Origin: an uncultured Ruminiclostridium sp.
GTDB lineage: Bacteria; Bacillota; Clostridia; Oscillospirales; Ruminococcaceae
Length of the DNA stretch: 36,438 nucleotides
Direction: 5' to 3'
Assembly: GCA_949878745.1 (NCBI GenBank)
Contig: CATLBH010000028.1
Location: 1 to 36,438 of the forward strand
Both the position numbers and the translations under genes were made by a program. The notes below the pieces were generated by a model, which saw only the letters and a list, made by a program, of their open reading frames with translations, was not told the origin of the DNA and searched no databases. The stretch's first letter is position 1; every line of letters starts with the position of its first letter. This document shows, piece by piece, positions 16,543 to 26,600 of this stretch.

Positions 16543-19500
16543 ATGGTAAATGTCAAGGATGTGCAGTTGGGCAAAAATACCAGGAAGAGCTTTTCTAAAA
16601 TCGATGAAGTTTTGGAGATGCCGAACCTCATCGAAATACAGAAAAATTCCTATCAGTGGTTTTTGGACGAAGGCATAAAGGAAGTGTTCAACGATATTTC
16701 CTCTATTACCGACGCCAACGGAAAGCTTACCTTAAGCTTTGTGGATTACACCATCGACGATACGCCCAAGTACAGCATCAGCGAATGCAAGGAGCGCGAC
16801 GTGACCTACGCCGCCCCCCTGCGTGTAAAGGCGCGTCTTAAAAACGAGGAAACCGGCGAAATTACCGAAAACGTCATCTTTATGGGCGATTTTCCCCTTA
16901 TGACCGACAGCGGCACCTTTGTCATCAACGGCGCCGAACGTGTTATCGTTTCTCAGCTTATCCGTTCCCCCGGCGTTTACTACGGCTTCGATTACGACAA
17001 AACAGGCAAGAAGCTGTTTAAATCCACAATTATACCCAACAGAGGCGCGTGGCTGGAATACGAAATGGACAGCAACGACGTGTTCTATGTCCGCATAGAC
17101 AAAAACCGCAAGATCCCCGCCACTACCCTTATCCGCGCTCTCGGAAAAGGCACCGACGACGACATATACGATATGTTCGGCGAGGACGAACGCATACGCC
17201 AGACCATAAACGAAAAGGATACCACCAAAAACACCGAGGAAGCCCTTCTCGAGGTGTATAAAAAGCTCCGCCCCGGCGAGCCTCCCACGGTGGAATCCGC
17301 TCAGAACCACCTGAACTCCTTATTCTTTGATGCAAAACGCTACGACTTGTCCCGCTTCGGAAGATACAAGTACAACAAAAAGCTGGGTATTTCCGGAAGA
17401 ATAACCGACCGAAAGCTGGCCGCCCCCGTTATCAACCCCATGACCGGCGAAATAATGGCGGAGGAGGGACAGCTGATCAAAAGCGACCTCGCCCTCGAGA
17501 TCGAACAGGCGGGCGTTATGGAGGTTCTTATCACCGCCGAGGAAAAGGAAAACATTATAAAGGTAGTGGGCAACGGAATGGTTGACATAAAGCCCTACCT
17601 TCCTTCGGGAATAGACCCCCTTAAATACGGCATAAACGAGAAGGTCTCCTTTAACGTATTAAAGGAAATACTGGACACCTCCAACTCCGACGAGGAGCTT
17701 AAGGAAGCCCTCGCCGCCAAGGCGGACAGATTGGTTCCCAAGCATATAACCATCGACGATATTTTCGCCACCGTCAGCTATTTCATTAACCTTTGCGAGG
17801 GCGTGGGCGATATCGACGACATAGATCATCTGGGGAACAGACGTATCCGCTCCGTGGGCGAGCTTATCCAGAATCAGTTCAGAATCGGCTTTGCCCGTAT
17901 GGAGCGCGTTATCCGCGAAAGAATGGGGCTTCAGTCCCAGGAAATGGAAAAGGTCTCCCCCAGCTCCCTTATAAATATCCGCCCCGTCGTGGCGGCGATA
18001 AAAGAATTTTTCGGCTCCTCCCCTCTGTCCCAGTTCATGGATCAGAATAACCCTCTGGCGGAGCTTACCCATAAAAGACGTCTTTCCGCGCTGGGCCCCG
18101 GCGGTCTCAGCCGCGACAGAGCCAGCTTCGAGGTGCGCGACGTGCATTATTCCCACTACGGAAGAATGTGCCCCATAGAAACCCCCGAAGGACCCAACAT
18201 CGGCCTTATATCTTACTTGGCCTCCTTCGCGAAAATAAACGAGTACGGCTTTATTGAAGCCCCTTACCGAAAGGTGGACAAAGCCACCGGCGTTGTTACC
18301 GACGAGGTGGTTTATATGACCGCCGACGTGGAGGACAAATATATAGTGGCTCAGGCCAACGAGCCTTTGGATAAGGAAGGCCATTTTGTCCGCCCCCGCG
18401 TTACCGCCCGTCACAGAGACGAAATCCTCGAGGTTTCGAGAGAAACCGTTGATTATATGGACGTGTCCCCGAAAATGATGGTTTCCGTGGCTACGGCGAT
18501 GATTCCTTTCCTTGAAAACGACGACGCCAACCGTGCTCTTATGGGAGCAAATATGCAGCGTCAGGCGGTGCCTCTTATGGTTACCCAGAACCCGGTTGTG
18601 GGTACCGGTATGGAATACAAAGCGGCGGTGGACTCCGGCGTTTGTATCTTAGCAAAAGAGGACGGCCTTGTAACCAACGTTACCGCCGATGTTATAACCG
18701 TCTTTTCAAAGGAAGGAAAGGAGCGTAAATACGAGCTTATAAAGTTCAAGCGCTCCAACCAGGGCACCTGTATCAATCAGAAGCCCATTGTCAAAAAAGG
18801 CGATACCGTCAAAAAAGGCGACGTAATAGCCGACGGCCCCGCCACCAGCAACGGCGAAATATCTTTGGGCAAAAACGCTCTCATCGGCTTTATGACATGG
18901 GAGGGCTATAACTATGAGGACGCCGTTCTGATAAACGAAAAACTGGTTTACAACGACGTTTACACCTCAATTCATATAGAAGAGTACGAGCTGGAATGCC
19001 GCGAAACCAAATTGGGTCCCGAAGAGATCACAAGAGAAATCCCCAACGTAAGCGAGGACGCTTTAAAGGATCTTGACGACCGCGGAATAATCAGGATAGG
19101 CGCCGAGGTTCACGCGGGCGACATTCTGGTGGGTAAGGTCGCCCCCAAGGGCGAAGCCGACCTTACCGCCGAGGAAAGACTGCTCCGCGCCATATTCGGC
19201 GACAAGGCACGCGACGTGAGAGACAACTCCCTGCGCGTTCCCCACGGCGAAAACGGCGTAATAGTGGACGTAAAGGTATTCGACCGAACCAACAGTCAGG
19301 AGCTTTCCCCCGGCGTAAACGCAGTGGTGCGCTGCTATATCGCCCAGAAGAGAAAAATCAGCGTGGGGGACAAAATGGCGGGTCGCCACGGAAACAAGGG
19401 CGTTGTGTCCCGTATTCTGAAACAGGAGGATATGCCCTTCCTGCCCGACGGTACCCCCCTCGACATAGTGCTCAACCCCCTGGGCGTTCCTTCCCGTATG

Positions 19501-20355
19501 AACATCGGACAGGTTCTTGAGGTTCATCTGGGATACGTCGCCAAAGCTATGGGCTGGAAGATAATGACCCCCGTATTCGACGGCGTTCACGAGGAAAATA
19601 TACGCGACCTGTATCATTACGCCCAGGAGCACAAAAACGAGCTTTCCGGCGAGGATACCGCCCAAATAGACTTTACAAAGCTCAAATGGACGGACGACTG
19701 TAAAACCGAGCTTATAGACGGAAGAACCGGCGAAAAGTTCGAGTCTCCCGTAACCGTGGGCTATATGTATTACCTTAAGCTCCACCATCTGGTAGACGAT
19801 AAGATACACGCCCGTTCCACCGGCCCTTACTCATTGGTAACGCAGCAGCCCCTGGGCGGTAAGGCTCAGTTCGGCGGACAGCGTTTCGGCGAAATGGAAG
19901 TATGGGCTCTCGAAGCCTACGGCGCGGCTTATACCTTACAGGAAATACTGACCGTAAAATCCGACGATATCGTGGGACGTGTAAAGACCTACGAAGCGAT
20001 AGTAAAGGGCGACAGCGTTCCGAAGCCCGGCGTTCCCGAATCCTTTAAGGTGCTTGTGAAGGAGCTTCAGTCTCTCGGCCTTGACGTTAAGGTGCTTGAC
20101 AAGGATCAGGAAGAAATCGACCTGAAACAGACCTTTGACGACGACGAAGAAGTGGGAATGGTAAACGCCGAAGACTTTGAGTATGTGACCAACGAAGAGG
20201 AGCTTGACGCCTCCTTTATTCCCGAAGACCCCGACGACGTTCTCTACGGCGACGAATTCGGCGACAGCGACGGATTCGGCGACGAGGACGACGAAGAAGA
20301 TGATTTCCCCGGCAGCATGGTTATGGATGAAGTTCTGTCGGACGATGACGAGTAA
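16543..20355 (+). CDS. rpoB: RNA polymerase beta subunit
   Basis: The 1270-residue protein forms, with RpoC, the catalytic cleft of RNA polymerase. Conserved landmarks include the rifampicin pocket [16 protein letters not shown] (490-505), [13 protein letters not shown] (509-521) and [13 protein letters not shown]. Residues equivalent to E. coli Gln513, Asp516, His526 and Ser531 are Gln497, Asp500, His510 and Ser515, the sensitive-type residues. Near the C-terminus [22 protein letters not shown] is intact in outline. The last ~72 residues (from about 1199) are an acidic disordered tail, roughly half Asp/Glu, making the protein longer than the ~1190 residues of Bacillus RpoB. rpoC follows after 80 bp. 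Confidence 0.98.
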   Translation: MVNVKDVQLGKNTRKSFSKIDEVLEMPNLIEIQKNSYQWFLDEGIKEVFNDISSITDANGKLTLSFVDYTIDDTPKYSISECKERDVTYAAPLRVKARLKNEETGEITENVIFMGDFPLMTDSGTFVINGAERVIVSQLIRSPGVYYGFDYDKTGKKLFKSTIIPNRGAWLEYEMDSNDVFYVRIDKNRKIPATTLIRALGKGTDDDIYDMFGEDERIRQTINEKDTTKNTEEALLEVYKKLRPGEPPTVESAQNHLNSLFFDAKRYDLSRFGRYKYNKKLGISGRITDRKLAAPVINPMTGEIMAEEGQLIKSDLALEIEQAGVMEVLITAEEKENIIKVVGNGMVDIKPYLPSGIDPLKYGINEKVSFNVLKEILDTSNSDEELKEALAAKADRLVPKHITIDDIFATVSYFINLCEGVGDIDDIDHLGNRRIRSVGELIQNQFRIGFARMERVIRERMGLQSQEMEKVSPSSLINIRPVVAAIKEFFGSSPLSQFMDQNNPLAELTHKRRLSALGPGGLSRDRASFEVRDVHYSHYGRMCPIETPEGPNIGLISYLASFAKINEYGFIEAPYRKVDKATGVVTDEVVYMTADVEDKYIVAQANEPLDKEGHFVRPRVTARHRDEILEVSRETVDYMDVSPKMMVSVATAMIPFLENDDANRALMGANMQRQAVPLMVTQNPVVGTGMEYKAAVDSGVCILAKEDGLVTNVTADVITVFSKEGKERKYELIKFKRSNQGTCINQKPIVKKGDTVKKGDVIADGPATSNGEISLGKNALIGFMTWEGYNYEDAVLINEKLVYNDVYTSIHIEEYELECRETKLGPEEITREIPNVSEDALKDLDDRGIIRIGAEVHAGDILVGKVAPKGEADLTAEERLLRAIFGDKARDVRDNSLRVPHGENGVIVDVKVFDRTNSQELSPGVNAVVRCYIAQKRKISVGDKMAGRHGNKGVVSRILKQEDMPFLPDGTPLDIVLNPLGVPSRMNIGQVLEVHLGYVAKAMGWKIMTPVFDGVHEENIRDLYHYAQEHKNELSGEDTAQIDFTKLKWTDDCKTELIDGRTGEKFESPVTVGYMYYLKLHHLVDDKIHARSTGPYSLVTQQPLGGKAQFGGQRFGEMEVWALEAYGAAYTLQEILTVKSDDIVGRVKTYEAIVKGDSVPKPGVPESFKVLVKELQSLGLDVKVLDKDQEEIDLKQTFDDDEEVGMVNAEDFEYVTNEEELDASFIPEDPDDVLYGDEFGDSDGFGDEDDEEDDFPGSMVMDEVLSDDDE

Positions 20356-20435
20356 GGCGGGCCGTAAAAACGGAAGCTTTTGAGTTTTTACCCCCGTAAA
20401 ACCACATTTTTAAAAAGAATCGAGGTCAGCTTAAA

Positions 20436-23400
20436 TTGTCAGACAATGTATTTGAGTCAATAAAAATCGGGCTTGCATCACCCGATCAGATAAGAAAGTG
20501 GAGCCACGGCGTGGTTACCCGTCCGGAAACCATAAACTACCGCACCCAGAAGCCCGAAAGGGACGGCCTTTTCTGCGAACGCATCTTCGGCCCCACAAAG
20601 GACTGGGAGTGCTCCTGCGGAAAATACAAAAAAATACGCTTCAAGGGAAAGACCTGCGAACGCTGCGGCGTTGAGGTAACCAGAAGCAAGGTGAGAAGAG
20701 AGCGTATGGGCAGCATCGAGCTGGCCGCGCCCGTTTCCCATATCTGGTATTTCAGAGGAACCCCCTCCCGCATAGGCCAGATGCTGGACATCTCCCCCAA
20801 GAGGCTTGAAGAGGTGCTTTACTTTACGAAATATATCGTTACCGACCCCGGCGAGGGAACCGTCCTCACTAAAGGACAGCTCCTCACCGAAAAGGAATAC
20901 AACGATATGAGAGAGCGCTATGAGGACGATTTCTGCGCCGGTATGGGCGCGGAGGCGATAAAGCTCCTCCTTGAGGAAATCGATCTTGATTCTCTGTCCG
21001 AACAGCTTAAGGGCGAGCTTGTGAACACCCAGGGTCAAAAGAGAATGAAAATTCTCAAAAGGCTTGACGTGGTGGAAGCCTTCCGCCAGAGCGGAAACCG
21101 CCCGGAGTGGATGATACTTGACGTTATCCCCGTTATCCCCCCCGATATCCGCCCCATGGTGCTTCTGGACGGCGGCCGCTTCGCCACCTCCGACCTTAAC
21201 GATCTCTACAGGCGCGTTATCAACAGAAATAACCGCCTTAAAAGAATGATGGAGCTTAAAGCTCCCGATATAATCATAAGAAACGAAAAGCGTATGCTTC
21301 AGGAGGCCGTCGACGCCCTCATAGACAACGGAAGACACGGAAGAGCCGTAACCGGCCCCTCCAACAGAGAGCTGAAGTCCCTCTCCGATATGCTTAAGGG
21401 TAAACAGGGACGCTTCAGACAGAACCTTCTGGGTAAGCGCGTGGACTATTCCGGCCGTTCAGTTATCGTGGTGGGTCCCGACCTTAAAATGGATCAGTGC
21501 GGTCTGCCCAAGGAGATGGCGATAGAGCTGTTTAAGCCCTTTGTGATGAAGGAGCTTGTACAGCGCGGAAAGGCCAACAACATTAAGAGCGCCAGAAAAA
21601 TGGTGGACAGAGCCAACGACGACGTGTGGGACGTTCTGGAGGACGTTATAAAGGATCACCCCGTGCTCCTGAACCGCGCCCCCACCCTTCACAGACTGGG
21701 CATACAGGCCTTTTCTCCCGTCTTGGTGGAAGGCCGCGCCCTTAAGCTTCACCCCCTTGTATGTACCGCTTACAACGCCGACTTCGACGGCGACCAGATG
21801 GCGGTTCACCTTCCCCTTTCGGAAGAAGCCCGGAACGAGGCGAAAGGTCTTATGCTTGCCGCCAGAAACCTGCTTAAGCCCTCCGACGGCCGCCCCGTTA
21901 CCGTACCCACTCAGGATATGGTATTAGGTTCCTATTACCTTACCATAACCAAAGACGGCGAGCCGGGAGAAGGAAGCGTTTACCGCGACTTCAACGAGGC
22001 TTTGATGGCCTATCAGGAGGGGGTAATCACCGTCCATTCCGCCATTAAAGCCCGCTCCACCCGTATAGTGAACGATATTCCCATTACACAGCTTATAGAC
22101 ACCACCGTGGGAAAGATCATCTTTAACGAGCATATCCCCCAGGATCTGGGCTTTGTGGATCGCTCCGATCCCGAAAATGCCGCCAAGCTGGAAATAGACT
22201 TTAAAGTGGGAAAAAGCCAGCTTGGAAAAATCATTGACAAGTGCATAAAGGTACACGGCACCGCCGTAACGGCGCAGGTATTGGATAAAATAAAGGCTCT
22301 GGGCTTCAAATATTCCACCAAGGCGGCAATAACCGTGGCGGTATGCGACGCATCGATTCCTCCCCAGAAGAAAAAGATTCTGGAGGAAGCGGACGAAGAG
22401 GTTCTGGAAATCAACAAGGATTTCTCCCGCGGCTTTATCTCCAACGCCGAGCGTAAAAACGCGGTACTGGCGGTATGGAACAGAACCACCAACGAGGTTT
22501 CCGACGCCCTTACCAATAACCTTGACCAGTATAACCCCATCTTTATGATGGCGGACTCAGGCGCCCGCGGAAGCTCCAACCAGATAAGACAGCTGGCGGG
22601 TATGAGAGGCCTTATCGCCAACACCTCCGGTGAAACCATCGAGATACCCATAAGAGCCAATTACCGCGAAGGCCTTAACGTACTGGAATATTTCATTTCC
22701 TCGAGAGGCGCGAGAAAGGGTCTGGCCGACACCGCTCTGAGAACCGCCGACTCGGGTTACCTTACCCGCCGTCTGGTTGACGTTTCCCAAGAAGTAATTA
22801 TCCGTATGGAGGACTGCGGCACCGACGAGGGCACCGAGGTTTACGAAATACGCGAGGGAAAAGAGCTTATCGAGCCCCTCTCCGAAAGACTTGTGGGCAG
22901 ATTTCTGCTCCACGACCTCTACGACCAGAACGGAAATCTGGCGGTATCCAAAGATAAGCTTCTTGACGAGTCCGACGCCCAGAAAATAATCGGTATGGGC
23001 GTTGAAAGAATAAAAATACGCTCCGTATTGGGCTGTAAGGCTCCCCACGGAGTTTGCGCCAAGTGCTACGGACATTCCCTCGCCAACGGAAAACCCGTTC
23101 AGATAGGCGAAGCGGTGGGCGTTATAGCTGCCCAGTCCATAGGCGAACCGGGTACACAGCTAACCATGAGAACCTTCCACACCGGCGGTATCGCCAACGC
23201 GGAGGACATCACACAGGGTCTTCCCCGCGTTGTGGAACTGTTTGAGAGCAGACAGCCCAAGTCCAGCGCCATTCTCGCCAGAGGCTCCGGAACGGTGCAT
23301 ATCGAAGAGATCAAAAAGGTGAGACACGTGGTCATTATGACCGAGGACGGCCCCTTAGAGCCGGTACCCGTGCCCTTCGGCTACAGAATGAGAGTGGAAG

Positions 23401-24194
23401 AGGGCGACTATATCGAAAAAGGCGACTATATCACCGAGGGTGCGGCGAATCCTCACGATATCCTGGACATATCCGGCGAGGAAGCCGTCCAGAACTATAT
23501 CATATCCGAGGTTCAAAAAGCTTACCGCCAACAGGGTGTTGATATCAATGACAAGCACATCGAGGTAATTGTGCGCCAGATGATGAGAAAGGTCAAGATA
23601 GAAAAACCCGGAAGCTCCTACCGTCTGCCCGGCGCAACGGTAGACAAGACGGAGCTGGCGAAAATAACGGAGGATCTGAAACAGCGCGAAGCCAACGGAG
23701 AAGCAGTCGAGTATCCCGAGGCAATACCCGTAATTCTGGGTATCACCAAGGCCGCTCTCGCAACTGACAGCTTCCTGTCCGCGGCTTCCTTCCAGGAAAC
23801 CACCCGAATCCTTACGGACGCGGCCATTCACGGAAAGGTCGACCCCCTCCTGGGTCTTAAGGAGAACGTTATAATCGGTAAGCTTATTCCCGCCGGAACG
23901 GGAATGAGCCCCGCCGAGGCTCCTAAGCCCGCCGCCTCTGCACCCACATCAGCCGCTCAAGAGCCGATGACTGACCCCGCACCCGTGTCAGACGCTCAGG
24001 AGCCGACAACGCCCCCCGCACCCACGTCAGACGCTCAGGAACCAACGACGGCTCCCGTTCCCGCGCCGATCCCCGACGTTTCCCCTATTCCGACCGCAGC
24101 CGACATACCCGATATGCCTGACATGCCCGCAGTACCCACCGATCTCCCCACTGCACCGGAAGAAACGCCGATAAAAGCGGAAAGCGGCTGTTAA
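20436..24194 (+). CDS. rpoC: RNA polymerase beta' subunit
   Basis: The 1252-residue catalytic subunit holds the active-site motif NADFDGD (447-453), whose three Asp residues bind Mg2+. The N-terminal zinc site is Cys59, Cys61, Cys74 and Cys77; a second zinc site uses the CGTDEG and GVCAKCYG cysteines in the C-terminal half. The bridge-helix and trigger-loop region ([18 protein letters not shown]) is intact. The start is TTG with GAGGTC upstream. The conserved protein ends near residue 1165. A Pro/Ala/Thr-rich tail of about 85 residues follows, containing three in-frame 13-residue repeats. A strong terminator closes the rpoBC transcript. Confidence 0.98.
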   Translation: MSDNVFESIKIGLASPDQIRKWSHGVVTRPETINYRTQKPERDGLFCERIFGPTKDWECSCGKYKKIRFKGKTCERCGVEVTRSKVRRERMGSIELAAPVSHIWYFRGTPSRIGQMLDISPKRLEEVLYFTKYIVTDPGEGTVLTKGQLLTEKEYNDMRERYEDDFCAGMGAEAIKLLLEEIDLDSLSEQLKGELVNTQGQKRMKILKRLDVVEAFRQSGNRPEWMILDVIPVIPPDIRPMVLLDGGRFATSDLNDLYRRVINRNNRLKRMMELKAPDIIIRNEKRMLQEAVDALIDNGRHGRAVTGPSNRELKSLSDMLKGKQGRFRQNLLGKRVDYSGRSVIVVGPDLKMDQCGLPKEMAIELFKPFVMKELVQRGKANNIKSARKMVDRANDDVWDVLEDVIKDHPVLLNRAPTLHRLGIQAFSPVLVEGRALKLHPLVCTAYNADFDGDQMAVHLPLSEEARNEAKGLMLAARNLLKPSDGRPVTVPTQDMVLGSYYLTITKDGEPGEGSVYRDFNEALMAYQEGVITVHSAIKARSTRIVNDIPITQLIDTTVGKIIFNEHIPQDLGFVDRSDPENAAKLEIDFKVGKSQLGKIIDKCIKVHGTAVTAQVLDKIKALGFKYSTKAAITVAVCDASIPPQKKKILEEADEEVLEINKDFSRGFISNAERKNAVLAVWNRTTNEVSDALTNNLDQYNPIFMMADSGARGSSNQIRQLAGMRGLIANTSGETIEIPIRANYREGLNVLEYFISSRGARKGLADTALRTADSGYLTRRLVDVSQEVIIRMEDCGTDEGTEVYEIREGKELIEPLSERLVGRFLLHDLYDQNGNLAVSKDKLLDESDAQKIIGMGVERIKIRSVLGCKAPHGVCAKCYGHSLANGKPVQIGEAVGVIAAQSIGEPGTQLTMRTFHTGGIANAEDITQGLPRVVELFESRQPKSSAILARGSGTVHIEEIKKVRHVVIMTEDGPLEPVPVPFGYRMRVEEGDYIEKGDYITEGAANPHDILDISGEEAVQNYIISEVQKAYRQQGVDINDKHIEVIVRQMMRKVKIEKPGSSYRLPGATVDKTELAKITEDLKQREANGEAVEYPEAIPVILGITKAALATDSFLSAASFQETTRILTDAAIHGKVDPLLGLKENVIIGKLIPAGTGMSPAEAPKPAASAPTSAAQEPMTDPAPVSDAQEPTTPPAPTSDAQEPTTAPVPAPIPDVSPIPTAADIPDMPDMPAVPTDLPTAPEETPIKAESGC
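23940..24056 (+). repeat. Three 39-bp tandem repeats in rpoC tail
   Basis: Units 23940-23978, 23979-24017 and 24018-24056 encode [26 protein letters not shown] and [13 protein letters not shown]. The repeat is in frame and the units differ by a few substitutions each, so repeat number could change without a frameshift. Confidence 0.9.
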
Positions 24195-24211
24195 TAAATC
24201 CGATTTATAAC

Positions 24212-24258
24212 AATACCGAACGCAAAACCCTTTGCGTTCGGTATTTTTTTGTTTTTTT
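24212..24258 (+). terminator. rpoBC terminator
   Basis: A 15-bp perfect stem, AATACCGAACGCAAA (24212-24226) / TTTGCGTTCGGTATT (24231-24245), has a 4-base loop and runs into a T-rich tract. This is a textbook Rho-independent terminator and separates rpoBC from the str genes. Confidence 0.92.
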
Positions 24259-24403
24259 GGTGGCAAATTACGCGCTGCGAAAATGAAAGCGGCGGATAAA
24301 CCGCAAAAAAGAGAAAAAATAAATCCTTTCGAAACGCGACATTTTTCACCTTCCGATCGTTTTACATAACAGAAGGAAATTTCCACCATACAAACAGCTA
24401 TAA

Positions 24404-24454
24404 TACTAATCTTTGGTCAACATTTTTTGTCTATAATCTGACCAAAGATTAGTA
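24404..24454. mobile_element. Minimal MITE-like palindrome C (51 bp)
   Basis: TACTAATCTTTGGTCA pairs perfectly with TGACCAAAGATTAGTA around a 19-base loop. TAA direct repeats flank it (24401-24403 and 24455-24457). The ends match those of elements A and B. A TATAAT in the loop (24433-24438) lacks a good -35. Confidence 0.75.
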
Positions 24455-24519
24455 TAAATCGGCATACTTTAAGCACTGAAAACACTTGTAAAAAGCTTTA
24501 AAAAAGAAAGGAACGGTAA

Positions 24520-25215
24520 ATGAAAAAAACGCTCACCTCCGCCCTGCTTGCCCTTTTACTCTTATTTACAGCCTGTTCTTCTTCCTCCAAGGAAGAAACG
24601 GAACCTACGACCCCGTCCGACGATGCCGTACCGCAAGAAGCTTCCCCTATTGGCGGCGAAACGAAAAAAGAAAGCCCGAAATACAACAGTATGCTTATAG
24701 ATTACCCCGTTTACACAACCCCAAAGGATCTGATCGAAGCCTCCGACATAATAATGTTGGGCGAGGTTGAAGCCGTTTCCTTTAAAATCCTGGACATAAA
24801 AACAGGACTCCCTCCAACCGACAAAACCGAAGAAAAAGATATGGAGTTGTGCACTGTTTATTCCGTTAAAAACCTGACGGCCTATAAAGGCGATGTGTCG
24901 GAAAGCGTCAACATCAGAGTTCAGGGCGGCCTGAAAAACGAAAAGTATCTTAAGCCGCAGCTTGAAGCGCTGGGCGAAAGAGCTTCTGAGGGTATAACCG
25001 TCAACGAGGGAATGTCCGAGCTGGAAACGGGAGCAACCTATTTGTTTTCGTTAACCGTCTTCGCCGAAACCGACCCCTGCCTGAGCAACAGCACACAGTC
25101 CGCTTTCAGAATCGGCGATTCGGAGGAAACCTCCTCAAAGGGCATTTTCGGATACATTTCCCCCACGGATATCATTTCCTGTTTTGATGAGGAAATCGGT
25201 ATTACACCCTCATAG
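24520..25215 (+). CDS. Hypothetical lipoprotein between rpoC and rpsL
   Basis: The 231-residue protein has a lipoprotein signal (lipobox LFTAC, Cys19) and a Ser/Thr/Glu/Pro-rich linker to about residue 55. The globular domain begins with SDIIMLGEVEAVSF, followed by YSVKNLTAYKGDV and LETGATYLFSLTV. This pattern recurs in uncharacterised Clostridia lipoproteins and suggests a beta-barrel-like fold, but I recognise no function. It is bounded by the rpoC terminator and the rpsL promoter, so it is a separate transcription unit. An AAAGAAAGGAACGG site precedes the ATG. Its position inside the rpo-str cluster is unusual. Confidence 0.8.
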   Translation: MKKTLTSALLALLLLFTACSSSSKEETEPTTPSDDAVPQEASPIGGETKKESPKYNSMLIDYPVYTTPKDLIEASDIIMLGEVEAVSFKILDIKTGLPPTDKTEEKDMELCTVYSVKNLTAYKGDVSESVNIRVQGGLKNEKYLKPQLEALGERASEGITVNEGMSELETGATYLFSLTVFAETDPCLSNSTQSAFRIGDSEETSSKGIFGYISPTDIISCFDEEIGITPS

Positions 25216-25319
25216 CAAATGCCTCACCCATCATTAACCGCATTTTATGGTGAATTTGCACAAAAAACCACCTCCGAACCCCTTTCTCACAGCAAAATCT
25301 CCAATATTTACATAAATCA

Positions 25320-25348
25320 TTGACTTTTTTATTAAATTTGTGTATAAT
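25320..25348 (+). promoter_or_regulatory. Promoter of rpsL-rpsG-fusA
   Basis: TTGACT (25320-25325) and TATAAT (25343-25348) have 17-bp spacing. A leader of about 70 nt follows, ending in AGGAGGTGT (25410-25418). Confidence 0.82.
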
Positions 25349-25425
25349 AATAAAGCTTGCGCGGACAATTCATATAATCTAAGCATTATCTGCGCGGGAA
25401 AAATAAAACAGGAGGTGTAAGAGAA

Positions 25426-25848
25426 TTGCCAACCTTTAATCAGCTTGTAAGAAAAGGCAGAGAGTTATCCACTAAGAAGTCTAAGGCTCCCGCACTGCTT
25501 AAGAACCTTAACACTCTTAAGAAGGAAACCGAGGATATGCCCGCTCCCCAGAAGCGCGGTGTGTGCACGGCGGTAAGAACGGCTACCCCCAAAAAGCCTA
25601 ACTCCGCAATGCGCAAAATCGCCAGAGTGAGACTTTCCAACGGATACGAAGTAACCGCCTATATTCCCGGAATCGGGCACAAGCTTCAGGAGCACAGTGT
25701 CGTTCTTATCCGCGGCGGACGTGTAAGAGATCTCCCCGGTGTGCGTTATCACATCATCAGAGGAACTCTCGACGCTCAGGGCGTTGACGGAAGAATGCAG
25801 GGCAGATCCAAGTACGGCGCAAAGCGTCCGAAGGCCGGTAAGAAGTAA
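25426..25848 (+). CDS. rpsL: Ribosomal protein S12
   Basis: The 140-residue protein of the 30S decoding centre contains the conserved loops TPKKPNS (Lys56, equivalent to E. coli Lys43) and GGRVRDLPG. In the second loop residue 101 is Arg (codon AGA, 25726-25728) where E. coli Lys88 and Bacillus Lys101 are Lys. K-to-R at this site is a known streptomycin-resistance change, so reduced sensitivity is plausible but unproven in this background. The start is TTG after a near-perfect AGGAGGTGT. It is the first gene of the str cluster. Confidence 0.97.
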   Translation: MPTFNQLVRKGRELSTKKSKAPALLKNLNTLKKETEDMPAPQKRGVCTAVRTATPKKPNSAMRKIARVRLSNGYEVTAYIPGIGHKLQEHSVVLIRGGRVRDLPGVRYHIIRGTLDAQGVDGRMQGRSKYGAKRPKAGKK

Positions 25849-26028
25849 AGCACAGAAAATTTCACTGCCACATTAGTGGAGGTTAATATATATATTATTT
25901 ATACATTGCCTTACACGATGGACGGCGGGAGAAAGCGGTTTATCCGCTGCGCTTTCGAGTACCGATGAATTCATTGACCGACGGAAAAAACAAATCCGGC
26001 GGCGAAAAATTATGAAGGAGGGAATAAA
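25849..26028 (+). promoter_or_regulatory. rpsL-rpsG intergenic leader with hairpin
   Basis: The 180-bp spacer is long for this gene pair. It holds a hairpin near 25931-25956 (GAAAGC...GCTTTC with inner GCGG/CCGC). In E. coli S7 binds the rpsL-rpsG spacer to repress translation; a comparable role here is inference. It ends in AAGGAGGG before the GTG of rpsG. Confidence 0.4.
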
Positions 26029-26499
26029 GTGCCAAGAAGAGGTAATGTACCCAAGCGTGAGGTTTTACCCGATCCTATGTATAATTCGGAGCTGGTAACA
26101 AGACTTATCAACAATATCATGCTTGACGGCAAAAAGGGCGTGGCCCAGAAGATCGTATACGGCGCGTTCGAAATCGTAGGTTCAAAGACGGGCAAGGAGC
26201 CCCTCGAGGTTTTTGAACAGGCGATGGAGAACATTATGCCGCAGCTGGAGGTAAAGGCTCGCCGCGTGGGCGGCTCCACCTACCAGGTTCCTATGGAGGT
26301 TCGCCCCGACAGACGCAGAACATTGGGTCTCAGATGGCTCACCATGTTCAGCAGAAAACGCAATGAAAAAACCATGAAAGAAAGACTCGCCAACGAGATC
26401 TTGGACGCGCTGAACGGACAGGGCGCGTCCTGCAAGAAGCGTGATGATACCCACAGAATGGCGGAGGCCAACAAGGCGTTCGCACATTACAAGTGGTAA
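26029..26499 (+). CDS. rpsG: Ribosomal protein S7
   Basis: The 156-residue protein organises the 3' major domain of 16S rRNA in the 30S head. It begins with [15 protein letters not shown] and carries the [20 protein letters not shown] segment ([16 protein letters not shown]) near residue 73 and the C-terminal [15 protein letters not shown]. Length is normal. The start is GTG, with AAGGAGGG 7 bp upstream. It is followed by fusA after 101 bp in the usual str order. Confidence 0.97.
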   Translation: MPRRGNVPKREVLPDPMYNSELVTRLINNIMLDGKKGVAQKIVYGAFEIVGSKTGKEPLEVFEQAMENIMPQLEVKARRVGGSTYQVPMEVRPDRRRTLGLRWLTMFSRKRNEKTMKERLANEILDALNGQGASCKKRDDTHRMAEANKAFAHYKW

Positions 26500-26515
26500 T
26501 TGCGAGGATAAATGC

Positions 26516-26571
26516 CCGAAAAGAAGCAAACACTATTTTTCGGACAAAGGCGCCGGTTTAACCGCGGCGCC
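26516..26571 (+). other. Paired hairpins in the rpsG-fusA spacer
   Basis: CCGAAAA (26516-26522) pairs with TTTTCGG (26537-26543), and GGCGCC (26549-26554) pairs with GGCGCC (26566-26571) with inner GG/CC. The second lacks a T-run, so it is more likely an RNA stabiliser or translational element than a terminator. Confidence 0.45.
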
Positions 26572-26600
26572 CTATCCTTAGAGAAAGGAAGGTCATATAT

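Noticed and set aside
18001-18100. Possible rifampicin-resistance changes in RpoB
   Set aside because: Residues 497, 500, 510 and 515 are all the sensitive-type amino acids.
24433-24438. TATAAT in the loop of element C as a promoter for the lipoprotein gene
   Set aside because: No -35 sequence is found at 16-18 bp; the nearest TTGGTC is too close.
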